From Prosthecobacter debontii (GTDB lineage Bacteria; Verrucomicrobiota; Verrucomicrobiia; Verrucomicrobiales; Verrucomicrobiaceae): a DNA stretch of 64,000 nt. The position numbers and the translations under genes are program-made. This document shows, one piece after another, positions 53,981 to 61,858 of this stretch (the stretch's first letter is position 1; every line of letters begins with the position of its first letter). The stretch covers positions 1 to 64,000 of the forward strand of contig CAMBPV010000002.1 in assembly GCA_945869695.1 (NCBI GenBank), written 5' to 3'. The notes beneath the pieces are model-generated. The model did not search any database and was not told the origin of the DNA. It saw only the letters and a list, made by a program, of their open reading frames with translations.

Positions 53981-54562
53981 TCAACCTCGTCTAGCGTCAG
54001 AAGGCATACTCTGCATGCCTAAAGACGTCGCCACCAACGCCCGTCCCGCCGTCTCGGAAATCACCTTGCTCGCGTTCACATCCAGAGCGCTTTGATGCCC
54101 GAGAAAATCCAGCAGGATACGCACCCTCTCCTCGCCCGAGTGCACCCGCTCGACGATACCCACCAGCCCCCGCATCGGTCCTTCCGTTACCTCGACCGTA
54201 TCACCCACTTTGATTCCGATCTTCACCTCACGCACCTCCGCCTCACTCATTTCGCTTTTCAGGCGGCGGATGGTCTCATCAGAGATGGAAATCGGGATAC
54301 CGCCAAATTCCACCACCCGGATCACATTTTGGGAGTGCTTCACCGCGCGCAACCAAGTGCTCGCATCGAAGCGGGCAAAAAAGTAACTTGGAAACAAAGC
54401 CTCCACAAACCACACCTTGCCTCTCGTCGTGCTCCTTTGAAACCGGATGCGCGGACAGTAGGTCTCGATCTCAGGTCCCAGATCCCGCAACATTGATGAA
54501 GCGGTGTGTTCACACTTCGGCTTTGTGTGCACGCAGTACCAAGCGAGTTCAGGGGCGATCAT
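53981..54562 (-). CDS. NusG/RfaH-like specialised transcription factor
   Basis: A 193-residue two-domain protein. From ATG 54562 the N-terminal NGN domain is WYCVHTKPKCEHTASSMLRDLGPEIETYCPRI (RNA polymerase-binding) and the C-terminal KOW domain is KVGDTVEVTEGPMRGLVGIVERV. The diverged spacing, and the lack of ribosomal-protein/secE neighbours, point to a specialised NusG paralogue (RfaH/LoaP-like) that acts on particular long operons, rather than the housekeeping NusG. The upstream extension to 54682 has no similarity. Confidence 0.85.
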   Translation of the reverse strand: MIAPELAWYCVHTKPKCEHTASSMLRDLGPEIETYCPRIRFQRSTTRGKVWFVEALFPSYFFARFDASTWLRAVKHSQNVIRVVEFGGIPISISDETIRRLKSEMSEAEVREVKIGIKVGDTVEVTEGPMRGLVGIVERVHSGEERVRILLDFLGHQSALDVNASKVISETAGRALVATSLGMQSMPSDARRG

Positions 54563-54707
54563 GAGGAGGGTGGGAGAAAGGGACGCTGCCACCTTCGTGC
54601 CAGCCCGTAAAACCGAAAGGCACAAGTTGCCCCCGACTCGAAAAATCTCGACACAGCCGCCGACGTGCAGTGAAGTGAGCACGCATCGTCAGCCCTCAAG
54701 AAACCCC

Positions 54708-56045
54708 ATGTTCCGCACCTCCCCCATCGCCACGGAGAAAATGCCGCCTGGCATTCCCTACATCATCGGAAACGAGTTCGCGGAGCGCTTCAGTTTCTAC
54801 GGCATGAAGGCCATCCTCATGGTGTTCATGACCACGGCCATGGTGACGCACGGAGGAGCCAAGGACCTCATGACCGAGGCAGAGGCCTCCAAGTGGACTC
54901 ATGCTTTCATTTCGGCCGTCTATTTCACGCCTCTTCTCGGTGCTCTTTTAGCCGACCTTTGGCTGGGAAAATACAAGACCATCATTGGCCTCTCCTTGAT
55001 TTACTGCTTGGGCCACCTGGCCCTGGCGATAGACAACACCCGCTCGGGGCTATTTTTCGGTCTCACACTGATTGCCATTGGGTCGGGTGGAATCAAACCC
55101 TGCGTCTCGGCGCATGTCGGAGACCAGTTTGGTCAGCGGAATGCCCACCTCCTGCCTCGCATCTATAACTGGTTTTACTTCGCCATCAATTCGGGGTCGC
55201 TGCTCTCCATGATCATCACCCCCTGGTTGCTGAAGGTTTACGGCCCGCACATCGCCTTCGCGCTACCCGGCGTGCTCATGTTCATCGCCACGATTTTGTT
55301 TTGGATGGGCCGTCAAGACTTTGCGCACATCGTCCCGGAGCGCAAAAAATTCCTCCATGAGCTCCGGCAGCCCGCATTCCTCCGCACTCTCGGTGCGCTG
55401 GCGGTCCTCTACGTATTTGTGGCCATGTTCTGGTCTCTCTTTGATCAGACCGCATCTCGCTGGGTCACACAGGCCGAAAAAATGGACCGTCATCTCTTCG
55501 GCATCGAGCTCTTGCCCTCTCAGCTCCAGAGTGTCAATCCGGTCCTCGTCGTGCTGCTGATTCCTCTTTTCTCCCTCTGGATTTATCCCGCTGTGGGGAG
55601 ACTTGTCGAGCTCACGCCCCTGCGGAAAATTGCCTTTGGATTCTTCGTCGCCATTCCCTCCTTCATCATTCCGGCTTGGATCGAGTCGCAGATCACCGCC
55701 GGCTTATTGCCCAGCGTGTGGTGGCAGATTTTGGCCTACCTGTTCATCACCACAGCCGAGATCCTCATCTCCATCACCTGCCTTGAGTTTTCCTACACGC
55801 AGGCCCCGCCGAGACTGAAGTCTTTCGTCATGGCCCTTTACTTGTGCAGCGTTTCTTTGGGGAATCTCTTCACCTCACTCGTCAATGCGTGGATTGAGCA
55901 AAACAAAGGCAGCTCCACCCTCGACGGTGCCGCCTACTATTGGTTCTTCGTGAAATGCATGGCCATCACCGCCGTGCTCTTTGTTTTTGTCGCCCGCTTC
56001 TACCGTGGCCAGACTCACATGCAATCGGAGCAGCCAGAGAAATGA
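54708..56045 (+). CDS. POT-family proton-coupled peptide transporter
   Basis: A 445-residue inner-membrane transporter importing di- and tripeptides with protons. From ATG 54708: [28 protein letters not shown] contains the ExxERFxxYG-type proton-coupling motif, and the PTR2 motif [22 protein letters not shown] is present as [34 protein letters not shown] is the FYxxINxG motif. At least 12 hydrophobic spans are visible. It may work with the M14 and M32 peptidases in peptide use, but is not adjacent to them. Confidence 0.95.
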   Translation: [445 protein letters not shown]

Positions 56046-56265
56046 ACCCGCGGCCAAACAACGCCCCCTTCTCCAGTCTAAATCCGCCCGATTCAGCCTA
56101 GCCATGTGTTGAGCAAAAGTTTCCAGCCCAGGCTTCCGAACTTCTGCTCCTACAGCCGACGCGAACGACTCACCAGATGGAGGACACTGCATTCGCGACT
56201 TGGATTCATTAGTCGCATCCGTCGCGCAGTCACGCTCCGAGCCCGTCGCTCGATAGGGCGCAGCG
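56046..56265. other. Gene-poor stretch with no supported feature
   Basis: About 220 nt between the POT gene and the sulfatase remnant contain short frames only, on both strands, none with an identifiable start or motif. With the remnant it forms nearly 590 nt without an intact gene, the longest such interval of the window. Confidence 0.6.
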
Positions 56266-56597
56266 CTGCATGGAGTGAGACTTCCAGTTGCCAATGCGGA
56301 TCGCCGTTAGTTCGGTTTCGTTGTTGTCATATACGATGTTTCTTTTCGAGGGTGCCTCACCCGTCCAGTGGGCCAGGTTATCTTCGCCATCAATGCAAAC
56401 TTTGTTCGACGCCTTGAGCTGACCCCATACATCCTCAATCCCTGCCGCCACCGCAAGCGTCGCAAACAGATCTTCATTCGTCTGGATACCGTTCGACACC
56501 CTCCACGCGTTGATGCGCGCAGGCCAGCGGATCAGCATCGGTACCCGCAACCCGCCTTCCTCTCGGGAGTTGCCAATCGCCCACAGATTCGATACTC
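56266..56597 (-). pseudogene. Sulfatase C-terminal fragment
   Basis: Within a longer minus-strand frame, about 110 codons read like the C-terminal part of an arylsulfatase: EEGGLRVPMLIRWPARI (relatives have WEGGVRVPMLVRWPG), TNEDLFATLAVAAGIED, CIDGEDNLAHWTGEAPSKRN, and ETELTAIRIGNWKSHSMQ (relatives have GDWKVHF). The catalytic N-terminal domain with CxPSR is absent and the flanking codons are unrelated, so it is a truncated remnant. PVC bacteria carry large numbers of sulfatases, which explains its origin. Confidence 0.65.
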
Positions 56598-56632
56598 TTC
56601 GCGGCAACCTCGCTTCACCCCTCTCACACCCC

Positions 56633-57061
56633 ATGAAATCACACACCCTCCACCTCTCCACGCTCGCCGCGGCTCTGCTGTCCTCCTGCGCCAGCACTGA
56701 AACCGACCGCGACTTGTTCCTGCAAGCCGATGCCAACAAAGACGGCAAACTGTCCCTGACCGAAGTCAACAAGGTCGGCCTCCCTCGACTCTTCAATCGC
56801 TTCGACCTCAATGGCGATGGCCACGTCACGCTCGAAGAAGCCCGCGAGGTCGAACCCGGATTCGACGCCAAAGTCTTCGCCGAGCGGGATCTCAACGGCG
56901 ACGGAAAAGTCACCTATGCCGAGTCTGAAAAGGTTGCGCTCTCCAAAGGCGGCCTGAAGAAGCAGTTCGCTGGGGTGGACACCAACGGTGACGGCTCCAT
57001 CGACCAGGCCGAAGCCGAAGCTCACACCGCCAAACTCGAAAAACAAACCGCCGCCCAATGA
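56633..57061 (+). CDS. EF-hand calcium-binding lipoprotein-like protein
   Basis: A 142-residue exported protein from ATG 56633: signal MKSHTLHLSTLAAALLSSC (lipobox-like LLSSC), then four EF-hand loops in order: DANKDGKLSLTE, DLNGDGHVTLEE, DLNGDGKVTYAE and DTNGDGSIDQAE. All four loops have Asp/Asn at positions 1, 3, 5 and Glu at 12, so all may bind calcium. Ends with a Lys/Glu/Thr tail (KLEKQTAAQ). Role inferred: extracytoplasmic calcium sensor or buffer. Its stop overlaps the ATG at 57058 that could be an alternative start for the next gene. Confidence 0.8.
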   Translation: MKSHTLHLSTLAAALLSSCASTETDRDLFLQADANKDGKLSLTEVNKVGLPRLFNRFDLNGDGHVTLEEAREVEPGFDAKVFAERDLNGDGKVTYAESEKVALSKGGLKKQFAGVDTNGDGSIDQAEAEAHTAKLEKQTAAQ

Positions 57062-57087
57062 ACCTTCACCCCCACCGCTCACCCGCC

Positions 57088-57366
57088 ATGAAGACTCTCA
57101 TCCGCATCCTCCTTGTCACCCTGACTGCACTCGAATTGGTCAGTTGCGTCGCCCCTCATCCCAGCCCCGTCGTCCGGGGTCGCCGCCGAGGCGGCGTCGC
57201 TGGCGCCGCCATCGGTGGAGCCGTTGGTGGCTGGGAAGGAGCCGCCGCCGGAGCCCTGATCGGAGGCACCGCCGGTGGCATGGCCGGTCGCGCTCGTCGC
57301 AGCTACTACACCGGCACCCCCTACTACGCTCCCGCCCGCAGCTACCGAGGTAGGGGCTACTATTGA
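57088..57366 (+). CDS. Glycine-zipper lipoprotein
   Basis: A 92-residue protein with the lipoprotein signal MKTLIRILLVTLTALELVSC. The mature part has an arginine-rich stretch (RGRRRGG) and a glycine-zipper pair (AIGGAVGGWEGAAAGALIGGTAGGMAGRA), as in OmpA-like/Gly-zipper 2TM proteins that embed in membranes, then a Tyr/Arg tail (RGRGYY). An ATG at 57058, overlapping the previous stop (ATGA), would give a 102-residue form with a longer signal N-region, so translation may be coupled to the EF-hand gene. Function unknown. Confidence 0.65.
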   Translation: MKTLIRILLVTLTALELVSCVAPHPSPVVRGRRRGGVAGAAIGGAVGGWEGAAAGALIGGTAGGMAGRARRSYYTGTPYYAPARSYRGRGYY

Positions 57367-57386
57367 GCACAGCAGCTCCCTTCCCA

Positions 57387-57421
57387 CAGGCAGCCCAACC
57401 CTACAAAGGTCGGGCTACCTG
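57387..57421. repeat. Imperfect palindrome, REP-like
   Basis: CAGGCAGCCCAACC (57387-57400), loop CTACAAA and GGTCGGGCTACCTG (57408-57421) form a 14-bp stem with two mismatches. It sits in the intergenic gap after the glycine-zipper gene. The form, a high-GC palindrome around AGCCCGACC, resembles a dispersed extragenic palindrome; I saw no second copy in this window. Confidence 0.4.
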
Positions 57422-57467
57422 CAAATAAACCACCTTTTCCCTCATACCAAGAGCCTCCTCCTCACCC

Positions 57468-57746
57468 ATGAAAACCACGCTCCTCATCAAAGCGCTCGGC
57501 GCTTTCAGCTTGGTCTCAGGGCCGGTCTTCTCTCAAACCGCCGACACCCTTTATCACGGAGGTTCCATCCTCACCATGGCTGGCAAGGAGGCGGCGTATG
57601 TCGAGGCTCTGGCCGTGAAGGACGGCAAACTCGCCGACCTCGTCATCCTCGACAAAAACCCGCTCAAGATCGAGCCGATGGCCATCAAAGACATCAAGGT
57701 GCTTGAAACAATCAAAGAAGGGAAGCCCGTCTATTCCGCGAGGTGA
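57468..57746 (+). pseudogene. Amidohydrolase remnant with large in-frame internal deletion
   Basis: A 92-codon frame with a signal peptide (TLLIKALGAFSLVSGPVFSQ) followed by the N-terminal strand of YtcJ-type amidohydrolases (ADTLYHGGSILTMAGKEA, YVEALAVKDGKL) joined directly to the extreme C-terminus of the same family (DLVILDKNPLKIEPMAIKDIKVLETIKEGKPVYSAR in short pieces). Relatives are usually 550-600 residues, so about 450 codons, the whole catalytic TIM barrel and its metal ligands, are gone, while the frame is kept. It cannot be a hydrolase; it may be a remnant or a secreted mini-protein. Confidence 0.7.
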
Positions 57747-57857
57747 GTCTCACTCCACTACCAGGTCTTCTGCAACGTCGCCGTCACCCCTGGATTCGCA
57801 TCGGCGGCGATCTCCAAATCACATCAACCCCGCTTTCGGTACAAACCCAATAAGCCC

Positions 57858-58706
57858 ATGAAAATGCTTCTACCCGCCGCTGTCTTCATGCTGATGGTCT
57901 CCGTCGGCATGAGTCTAAGTCCCCGACAATTGTTGGACAACTGGCGACGATTGACGCCGGCCATTTGGATGAAACTGGTGGCGGCGACTTTTCTCCTGCC
58001 GCCGCTCCTCGCTCTTTTGCTTGGGCATTTTTTGCCACTGGATGGCCCGACCACGGCGGGACTCTTTCTCGTCTCCGTGGTGCCGGGTGCGCCATTGATG
58101 ACGCGCGGAGCGGCGAAGAAGGGTTTCGATAGGCAGATCGCGGGGAGCTATCAGGTGTGGGGCGCGCTTCTGACGCCTTGGATCATTCCTCTTCTCATTT
58201 GGGGTGGTGGCTGGTTGTATGGACGGGATATTTGGGTGTCACCGATGAAGCTGGTGGGTGTGGTCGTACAGCAGCAGTTCGCTCCCCTGCTTTTAGGGAT
58301 GGCGCTGATGTGGCTGGCTCCTTCCTTTTCCATCAAGGCTCAGCGCATTCTGAATCAAGTCGGCAATGCGCTGCTCATTTTCATGCTCATCCTGGTGCTT
58401 TACAAAATGGGTCCGACCTTGGCTCAGGCGAGCCCTTGGGTGGCTTTAGCCGCGCCGATCCTCGCCATCGGCTGCATACTCGCCGTTCGTCTGCTGCTCG
58501 GTCGGGCAACACCCGTGGTTCAGACCTTGTCCATCTGTAATGCGAATCGTCACGTCGGTCTGGCTTTGCTGCTATCGGGTCAGCACATCCAGGATCAGCG
58601 GCTCATACCCGCGATCGCCGCCTATGCTCTTGCGGCCATGGCGGTCATGGGTCTCTATGCGAAGCTGGCTTCACGTGATGGGATCGAGTCAAGCCAATCA
58701 ACCTGA
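57858..58706 (+). CDS. BASS-family (bile acid:sodium symporter-like) membrane protein
   Basis: A 282-residue polytopic protein with about eight to nine spans. The N-terminus MLLPAAVFMLMVSVGMSLSPRQLLDNWRRL and the later FLVSVVPGAPLMTRGAAKKGFDRQIAGSYQ resemble the BASS/SBF family of sodium-coupled symporters; LSICNANRHVGLALLLSG matches the second half. The substrate is unknown. The ATG at 57858 is used. The DUF4239 gene follows 8 nt after its stop. Confidence 0.75.
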   Translation: MKMLLPAAVFMLMVSVGMSLSPRQLLDNWRRLTPAIWMKLVAATFLLPPLLALLLGHFLPLDGPTTAGLFLVSVVPGAPLMTRGAAKKGFDRQIAGSYQVWGALLTPWIIPLLIWGGGWLYGRDIWVSPMKLVGVVVQQQFAPLLLGMALMWLAPSFSIKAQRILNQVGNALLIFMLILVLYKMGPTLAQASPWVALAAPILAIGCILAVRLLLGRATPVVQTLSICNANRHVGLALLLSGQHIQDQRLIPAIAAYALAAMAVMGLYAKLASRDGIESSQST

Positions 58707-58714
58707 AACTTTCT

Positions 58715-59512
58715 ATGGACAAGATTCTCTCCTCAATCTTCCACAATCAATGGATGGTGATCGGTGTGGTTGGGCTGTTAATGCTCGTGCTCACTGAAAT
58801 CGGATTCCGGGCTGGATTGAAACTCTGGATCGCAAAAGACGAGGCCCGCAGAGGCCAGATCGGTGGCATCCAAGGAGCAGTTCTGGGAATGCTTGCCTTG
58901 TTACTGGGCTTTACGTTCTCCATGGCGGTGGCCCGCTACGAAAATCGACGCGACCTCGTGTTGCAGGAGGCGAACTCCATCGGCACCACTTTTCTCCGCG
59001 CATCGCTTTTGCCAGACACCCACAAGATTGCCGTCGAAGAAATGCTTCGCCGCTACGTCGATGTCCGGCTGGACTTCTACAATGCTGGAACTGAGGTCAA
59101 GAAGATTATTGAAGCCGAGAACGAGACCGCTGCCCTTCAGCGGGAGATGTGGGCACATGCCACCGCCTCCGCCAAAGAAGCGCCGACGCCGATCACGGCC
59201 ACTTTCATTGACACGCTGAATGAAACCATCGACCTCGATGCCTCCAGCCTCGCCGCGCTTCGTGCCAAAGTTCCGAGCGCCGTTTGGCTGCTCGTTCTCG
59301 TCGTTGCAGGGATCGGCTGTTGTTCCTGCGGCTATGGCGCCGGTGCCAGTGGATCACGCAGCATTTTCTCAAACGCGATGCTTCCTTTGCTCGTCGCCGT
59401 CGTGATCACTCTCATCGCCGATCTCGACCGTCCGCGACAGGGATTGGTCGGCATCAGCCAGCAACCGCTCCTCGATTTAAAGGCAAGCCTTTCGAATACC
59501 CAATCCAAATAG
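58715..59512 (+). CDS. DUF4239 (bestrophin-like) membrane protein
   Basis: A 265-residue protein with two N-terminal and two C-terminal membrane helices around a soluble domain: WMVIGVVGLLMLVLTEIGF, GMLALLLGFTFSMAVARYENRRDLVLQEANSIGTTFLRASLL (the DUF4239 signature) and DLDRPRQGLVGISQQPL near the C-terminus. The family is annotated 'bestrophin-like' by fold only; function unknown. It lies 8 nt after the BASS gene, suggesting a two-gene operon. Confidence 0.85.
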   Translation: MDKILSSIFHNQWMVIGVVGLLMLVLTEIGFRAGLKLWIAKDEARRGQIGGIQGAVLGMLALLLGFTFSMAVARYENRRDLVLQEANSIGTTFLRASLLPDTHKIAVEEMLRRYVDVRLDFYNAGTEVKKIIEAENETAALQREMWAHATASAKEAPTPITATFIDTLNETIDLDASSLAALRAKVPSAVWLLVLVVAGIGCCSCGYGAGASGSRSIFSNAMLPLLVAVVITLIADLDRPRQGLVGISQQPLLDLKASLSNTQSK

Positions 59513-59774
59513 ACACCCCTTGATGCAAGGCCCTCCGATCTCATCCGATGCAGCGCCACCGGCTCATTCGAACGCCCAAAAAGGCCAGCCGAGGCAGCGG
59601 AGACCGACCAAGTGAGCGACCAAGTCAAAGCAGCGTTCAGGTAAGGTCGAGCCCCATTTCTGATCACGGGAATTCATTGCACCATGAACCCACTTGAGGC
59701 CGGGCTGCTTCCGTGGCACTGCTCATCGATCGGAGGGCCAGCCCTTCACACACCCACCTGAATTCGAATCCATC

Positions 59775-60836
59775 GTGAAAGAAGATCTTTCCAACCCCAC
59801 TCCTCCACCGCCATCTCTCACCGGAGGGCGGGCTCGTTTTCTGGATTCGGTTTGGCTCAAGATGGCAGCCGGCATCGCGGCTTTGCTTTTTTTACTCTGG
59901 GCCTTCGGCGCGCTGTACTTTGATTTCCCTTTGGCGAAGAGTTTCGCTCCTTGGGTCTTTTTGATCGGTGTGGCGGCGATGCTATTTGTGATCCGGGGTG
60001 CCTGGAAAAAAATCGCGAGCGTCTTCGTGGCTTGTGGGATCGTGCTGGCGTGGTGGCTGACGCTGGAGCCGCGCAAAGATCGCCCTTGGCAGCCCGATGT
60101 GGCGGAGCTCGCGTGGGCGGAAGTGAAGGGCGACGAGATCACGCTGCACAACATCCGCAACTGCGACTACCGCACAGCGACGGATCTCACGCCCCGGTGG
60201 GAGAACCGGACGGTGCGGCTCTCGCAGATCACGGGCGTGGATTTGTTTGTCAACTACTGGGGCTCACCCTTGATGGCGCATCCGATTGCGAGCTTCCAGT
60301 TCGCCGATGCACTGCCCATTTGTTTCTCCATCGAGACCCGAAAGGAGGTGGGCGAAAAGTACTCAGCCATCGGAGGCATCTATCGGCAATTCGAACTGAC
60401 GTACATCGCCGCCGATGAGCGCGATGTGATCCGCCTGCGGACGAACTACCGAAAGGGCGAAGAATCCTACCTCTACCGCACGAAAGTCACACCCGAACGC
60501 GCTCGAGAGAGGTTCATGGAATACGTGAACACGCTCAATGATCTGCGCGGGCAGCCCCGCTGGTACAATGCGGTGACGACCAACTGCACCACCGCCATCC
60601 GCAGTCAGCACCCGCAGCACCAGCGCCTGCCGTGGGACTGGAGGATGCTCGTGAATGGCAAGGGAGATGAGATGCTCTTCGAGAGAAATGCTTTTTTCAC
60701 CGACGGATTGTCCTTTGCGGAACTGCGACCCAAAGCCCTGATCAACTCGGCCGCACTCGCTGCCGATGCCTCACCTGATTTCTCCAGGCTGATTCGCGTG
60801 AATCGTCCCGGTTTCTCCAGTCCTCCCGCACCTTGA
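59775..60836 (+). CDS. DUF4105 membrane protein
   Basis: A 353-residue protein from GTG 59775; TTG 59694 would add 27 residues and no Met start is well placed. Three N-terminal hydrophobic segments (AAGIAALLFLLWAFGALYF, FAPWVFLIGVAAMLFVI, VFVACGIVLAWWLTL) precede an extracytoplasmic DUF4105/Lnb-N-like domain: ELAWAEVKGDEITLHNIRN, PICFSIETRKEVGEKYSAIGG, and the TTNCTTAIR motif, whose Cys is the candidate nucleophile of this papain-like group. In other bacteria such domains accompany lipid or peptidoglycan-modifying enzymes. No other family member is near. Confidence 0.8.
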   Translation: MKEDLSNPTPPPPSLTGGRARFLDSVWLKMAAGIAALLFLLWAFGALYFDFPLAKSFAPWVFLIGVAAMLFVIRGAWKKIASVFVACGIVLAWWLTLEPRKDRPWQPDVAELAWAEVKGDEITLHNIRNCDYRTATDLTPRWENRTVRLSQITGVDLFVNYWGSPLMAHPIASFQFADALPICFSIETRKEVGEKYSAIGGIYRQFELTYIAADERDVIRLRTNYRKGEESYLYRTKVTPERARERFMEYVNTLNDLRGQPRWYNAVTTNCTTAIRSQHPQHQRLPWDWRMLVNGKGDEMLFERNAFFTDGLSFAELRPKALINSAALAADASPDFSRLIRVNRPGFSSPPAP

Positions 60837-60935
60837 TCGAACCCGGGCGCAAAAATGAATTCAGAGCAAAAGCGCCTAACAAACTTGGAAGCTCGATCTA
60901 ACGAGGAGAGCGCATGAAACCCACTTTAAATTAGG

Positions 60936-60964
60936 ATGACAAATTCAACGGGACCCATTATAAA
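60936..60964 (+). promoter_or_regulatory. Sigma70-type promoter of the RiPP-like cluster
   Basis: ATGACA at 60936-60941 and TATAAA at 60959-60964, each one base from consensus, are separated by 17 nt. Initiation near 60971 gives a leader of about 65 nt before the first gene at 61036. It is the only good promoter match between 60837 and 61859. Confidence 0.5.
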
Positions 60965-61035
60965 AACAGCGTGAAGAGGATGGGTGCACAACACCGTTCC
61001 TCATTATCTCAGCCAAACTCACCTCCCCCCATACC

Positions 61036-61524
61036 ATGAACCGTCGAAATTCAATCATCACCGGGCTCACAGCGGTCACTGCCATTGCCGGCCTCACTTC
61101 CACGGCCAAGGCCGAGGATGCAGAATCCAAAAATCCTGAACTGGAGAAAATCCGGGCTTTGCTCAAGGCGCACGACGATGCCATGACCAGCCACAATATG
61201 GAGGGCGTTCTCGCCACGCTGGCTCCCAAGGCCGTCATTATCGGGTCGGGTCCAGGAGAAGTCTGGTCTGGGACGGAGGAGATTAAAGATGCTTATGAGC
61301 ATTTTTTCCAAGGTTTCGACAAGGGTCAACAAGACTTCACGTATCAATTTAAATTCGGGGAGCTCGCCACTGGGATGGGCTGGCTGATGGCGTCGGGCGA
61401 GGTCAAAGGTAAAAAAGACAACAAGGACTTCGCGTTCCCGATGAACATTTCCCTCACAGCCTCGAAGGCCAGCGGTGATTGGAAGATCGCGGCGATGCAT
61501 TTCTCGACCCTGACAGGAAAGTAA
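61036..61524 (+). CDS. Exported NTF2-like (SnoaL/DUF4440) protein
   Basis: A 162-residue protein. MNRRNSIITGLTAVTAIAGLTS carries an Arg pair ahead of the hydrophobic region and ends with a TAKA cleavage site, so export by Sec or Tat is expected. The mature part is an NTF2-like cone: LEKIRALLKAHDDAMTSHNMEGVLATLAPKAVIIGSG, VWSGTEEIKDAYEHFF and the C-terminal strand WKIAAMHFSTLTGK. Such folds bind small molecules or catalyse simple reactions. It lies 41 nt upstream of the RiPP-like precursor under the same promoter; a role in binding or processing the product is inferred from position only. Confidence 0.8.
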   Translation: MNRRNSIITGLTAVTAIAGLTSTAKAEDAESKNPELEKIRALLKAHDDAMTSHNMEGVLATLAPKAVIIGSGPGEVWSGTEEIKDAYEHFFQGFDKGQQDFTYQFKFGELATGMGWLMASGEVKGKKDNKDFAFPMNISLTASKASGDWKIAAMHFSTLTGK

Positions 61525-61565
61525 GATCGCAATTTTTCGGACCAATCTCAAACCTCTTCGATGCT

Positions 61566-61835
61566 ATGAGCGATACACCATCCAACGAAAACGTGGTTCC
61601 CCATGAGGAAGCAGAACTTCAAAACCGGAGACTCTTCCTCCAAGGCATGGGGAAGTGGTCCGGGGCGGCGATTGCCGCCGTGGTCGGAACCGTGATCGGC
61701 ACTGGGACGGAGGCGCAAGCCGGATCTTGGATCAATCGGCGAGGTGGCGGTGGTGGCTGGATCAATAGGCGGGGTGGTGGAGGTAGCTGGATCAATGGCC
61801 GGGGAATTGGCGGTTGGATCAATGGTCGTTATTAG
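61566..61835 (+). CDS. RiPP precursor with four Trp-Ile-Asn repeats and a Tat-like leader
   Basis: An 89-residue peptide from ATG 61566. Residues 1-20 are an acidic leader; residues 21-26 (RRLFLQ) match the twin-arginine motif, followed by a hydrophobic helix (AAIAAVVGTVIGTG) and an AQA cleavage site at 50-52. The rest is a Gly/Arg array with WIN at 55-57, 65-67, 75-77 and 84-86. Trp-x-Asn in tandem Gly-rich repeats is the substrate form of radical SAM cyclophane synthases (GrrA/GrrM type 'triceptides'), and such an enzyme follows at 62656. I expect cyclophane links between Trp and Asn, but this is inference. No database match was possible. Confidence 0.8.
   Translation: MSDTPSNENVVPHEEAELQNRRLFLQGMGKWSGAAIAAVVGTVIGTGTEAQAGSWINRRGGGGGWINRRGGGGSWINGRGIGGWINGRY
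61722..61835 (+). repeat. Tandem ~30-nt repeats encoding the WIN core
   Basis: Four diverged copies of a roughly 30-nt unit (three of 30 nt spacing, the last 27 nt) encode G-S/G-W-I-N-R/G-R. The codons for the three core residues keep the same order TGG-ATC-AAT in every copy, whereas the linker varies, as expected of selection on the WIN residues. Confidence 0.75.
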
Positions 61836-61858
61836 GAGCAGTATCCTGATTTCATCTC

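Noticed and set aside
59332..59667. 111-codon minus-strand frame near the DUF4239/DUF4105 gap
   Set aside because: Low-complexity translation without motif; overlaps the conserved C-terminus of the DUF4239 protein.
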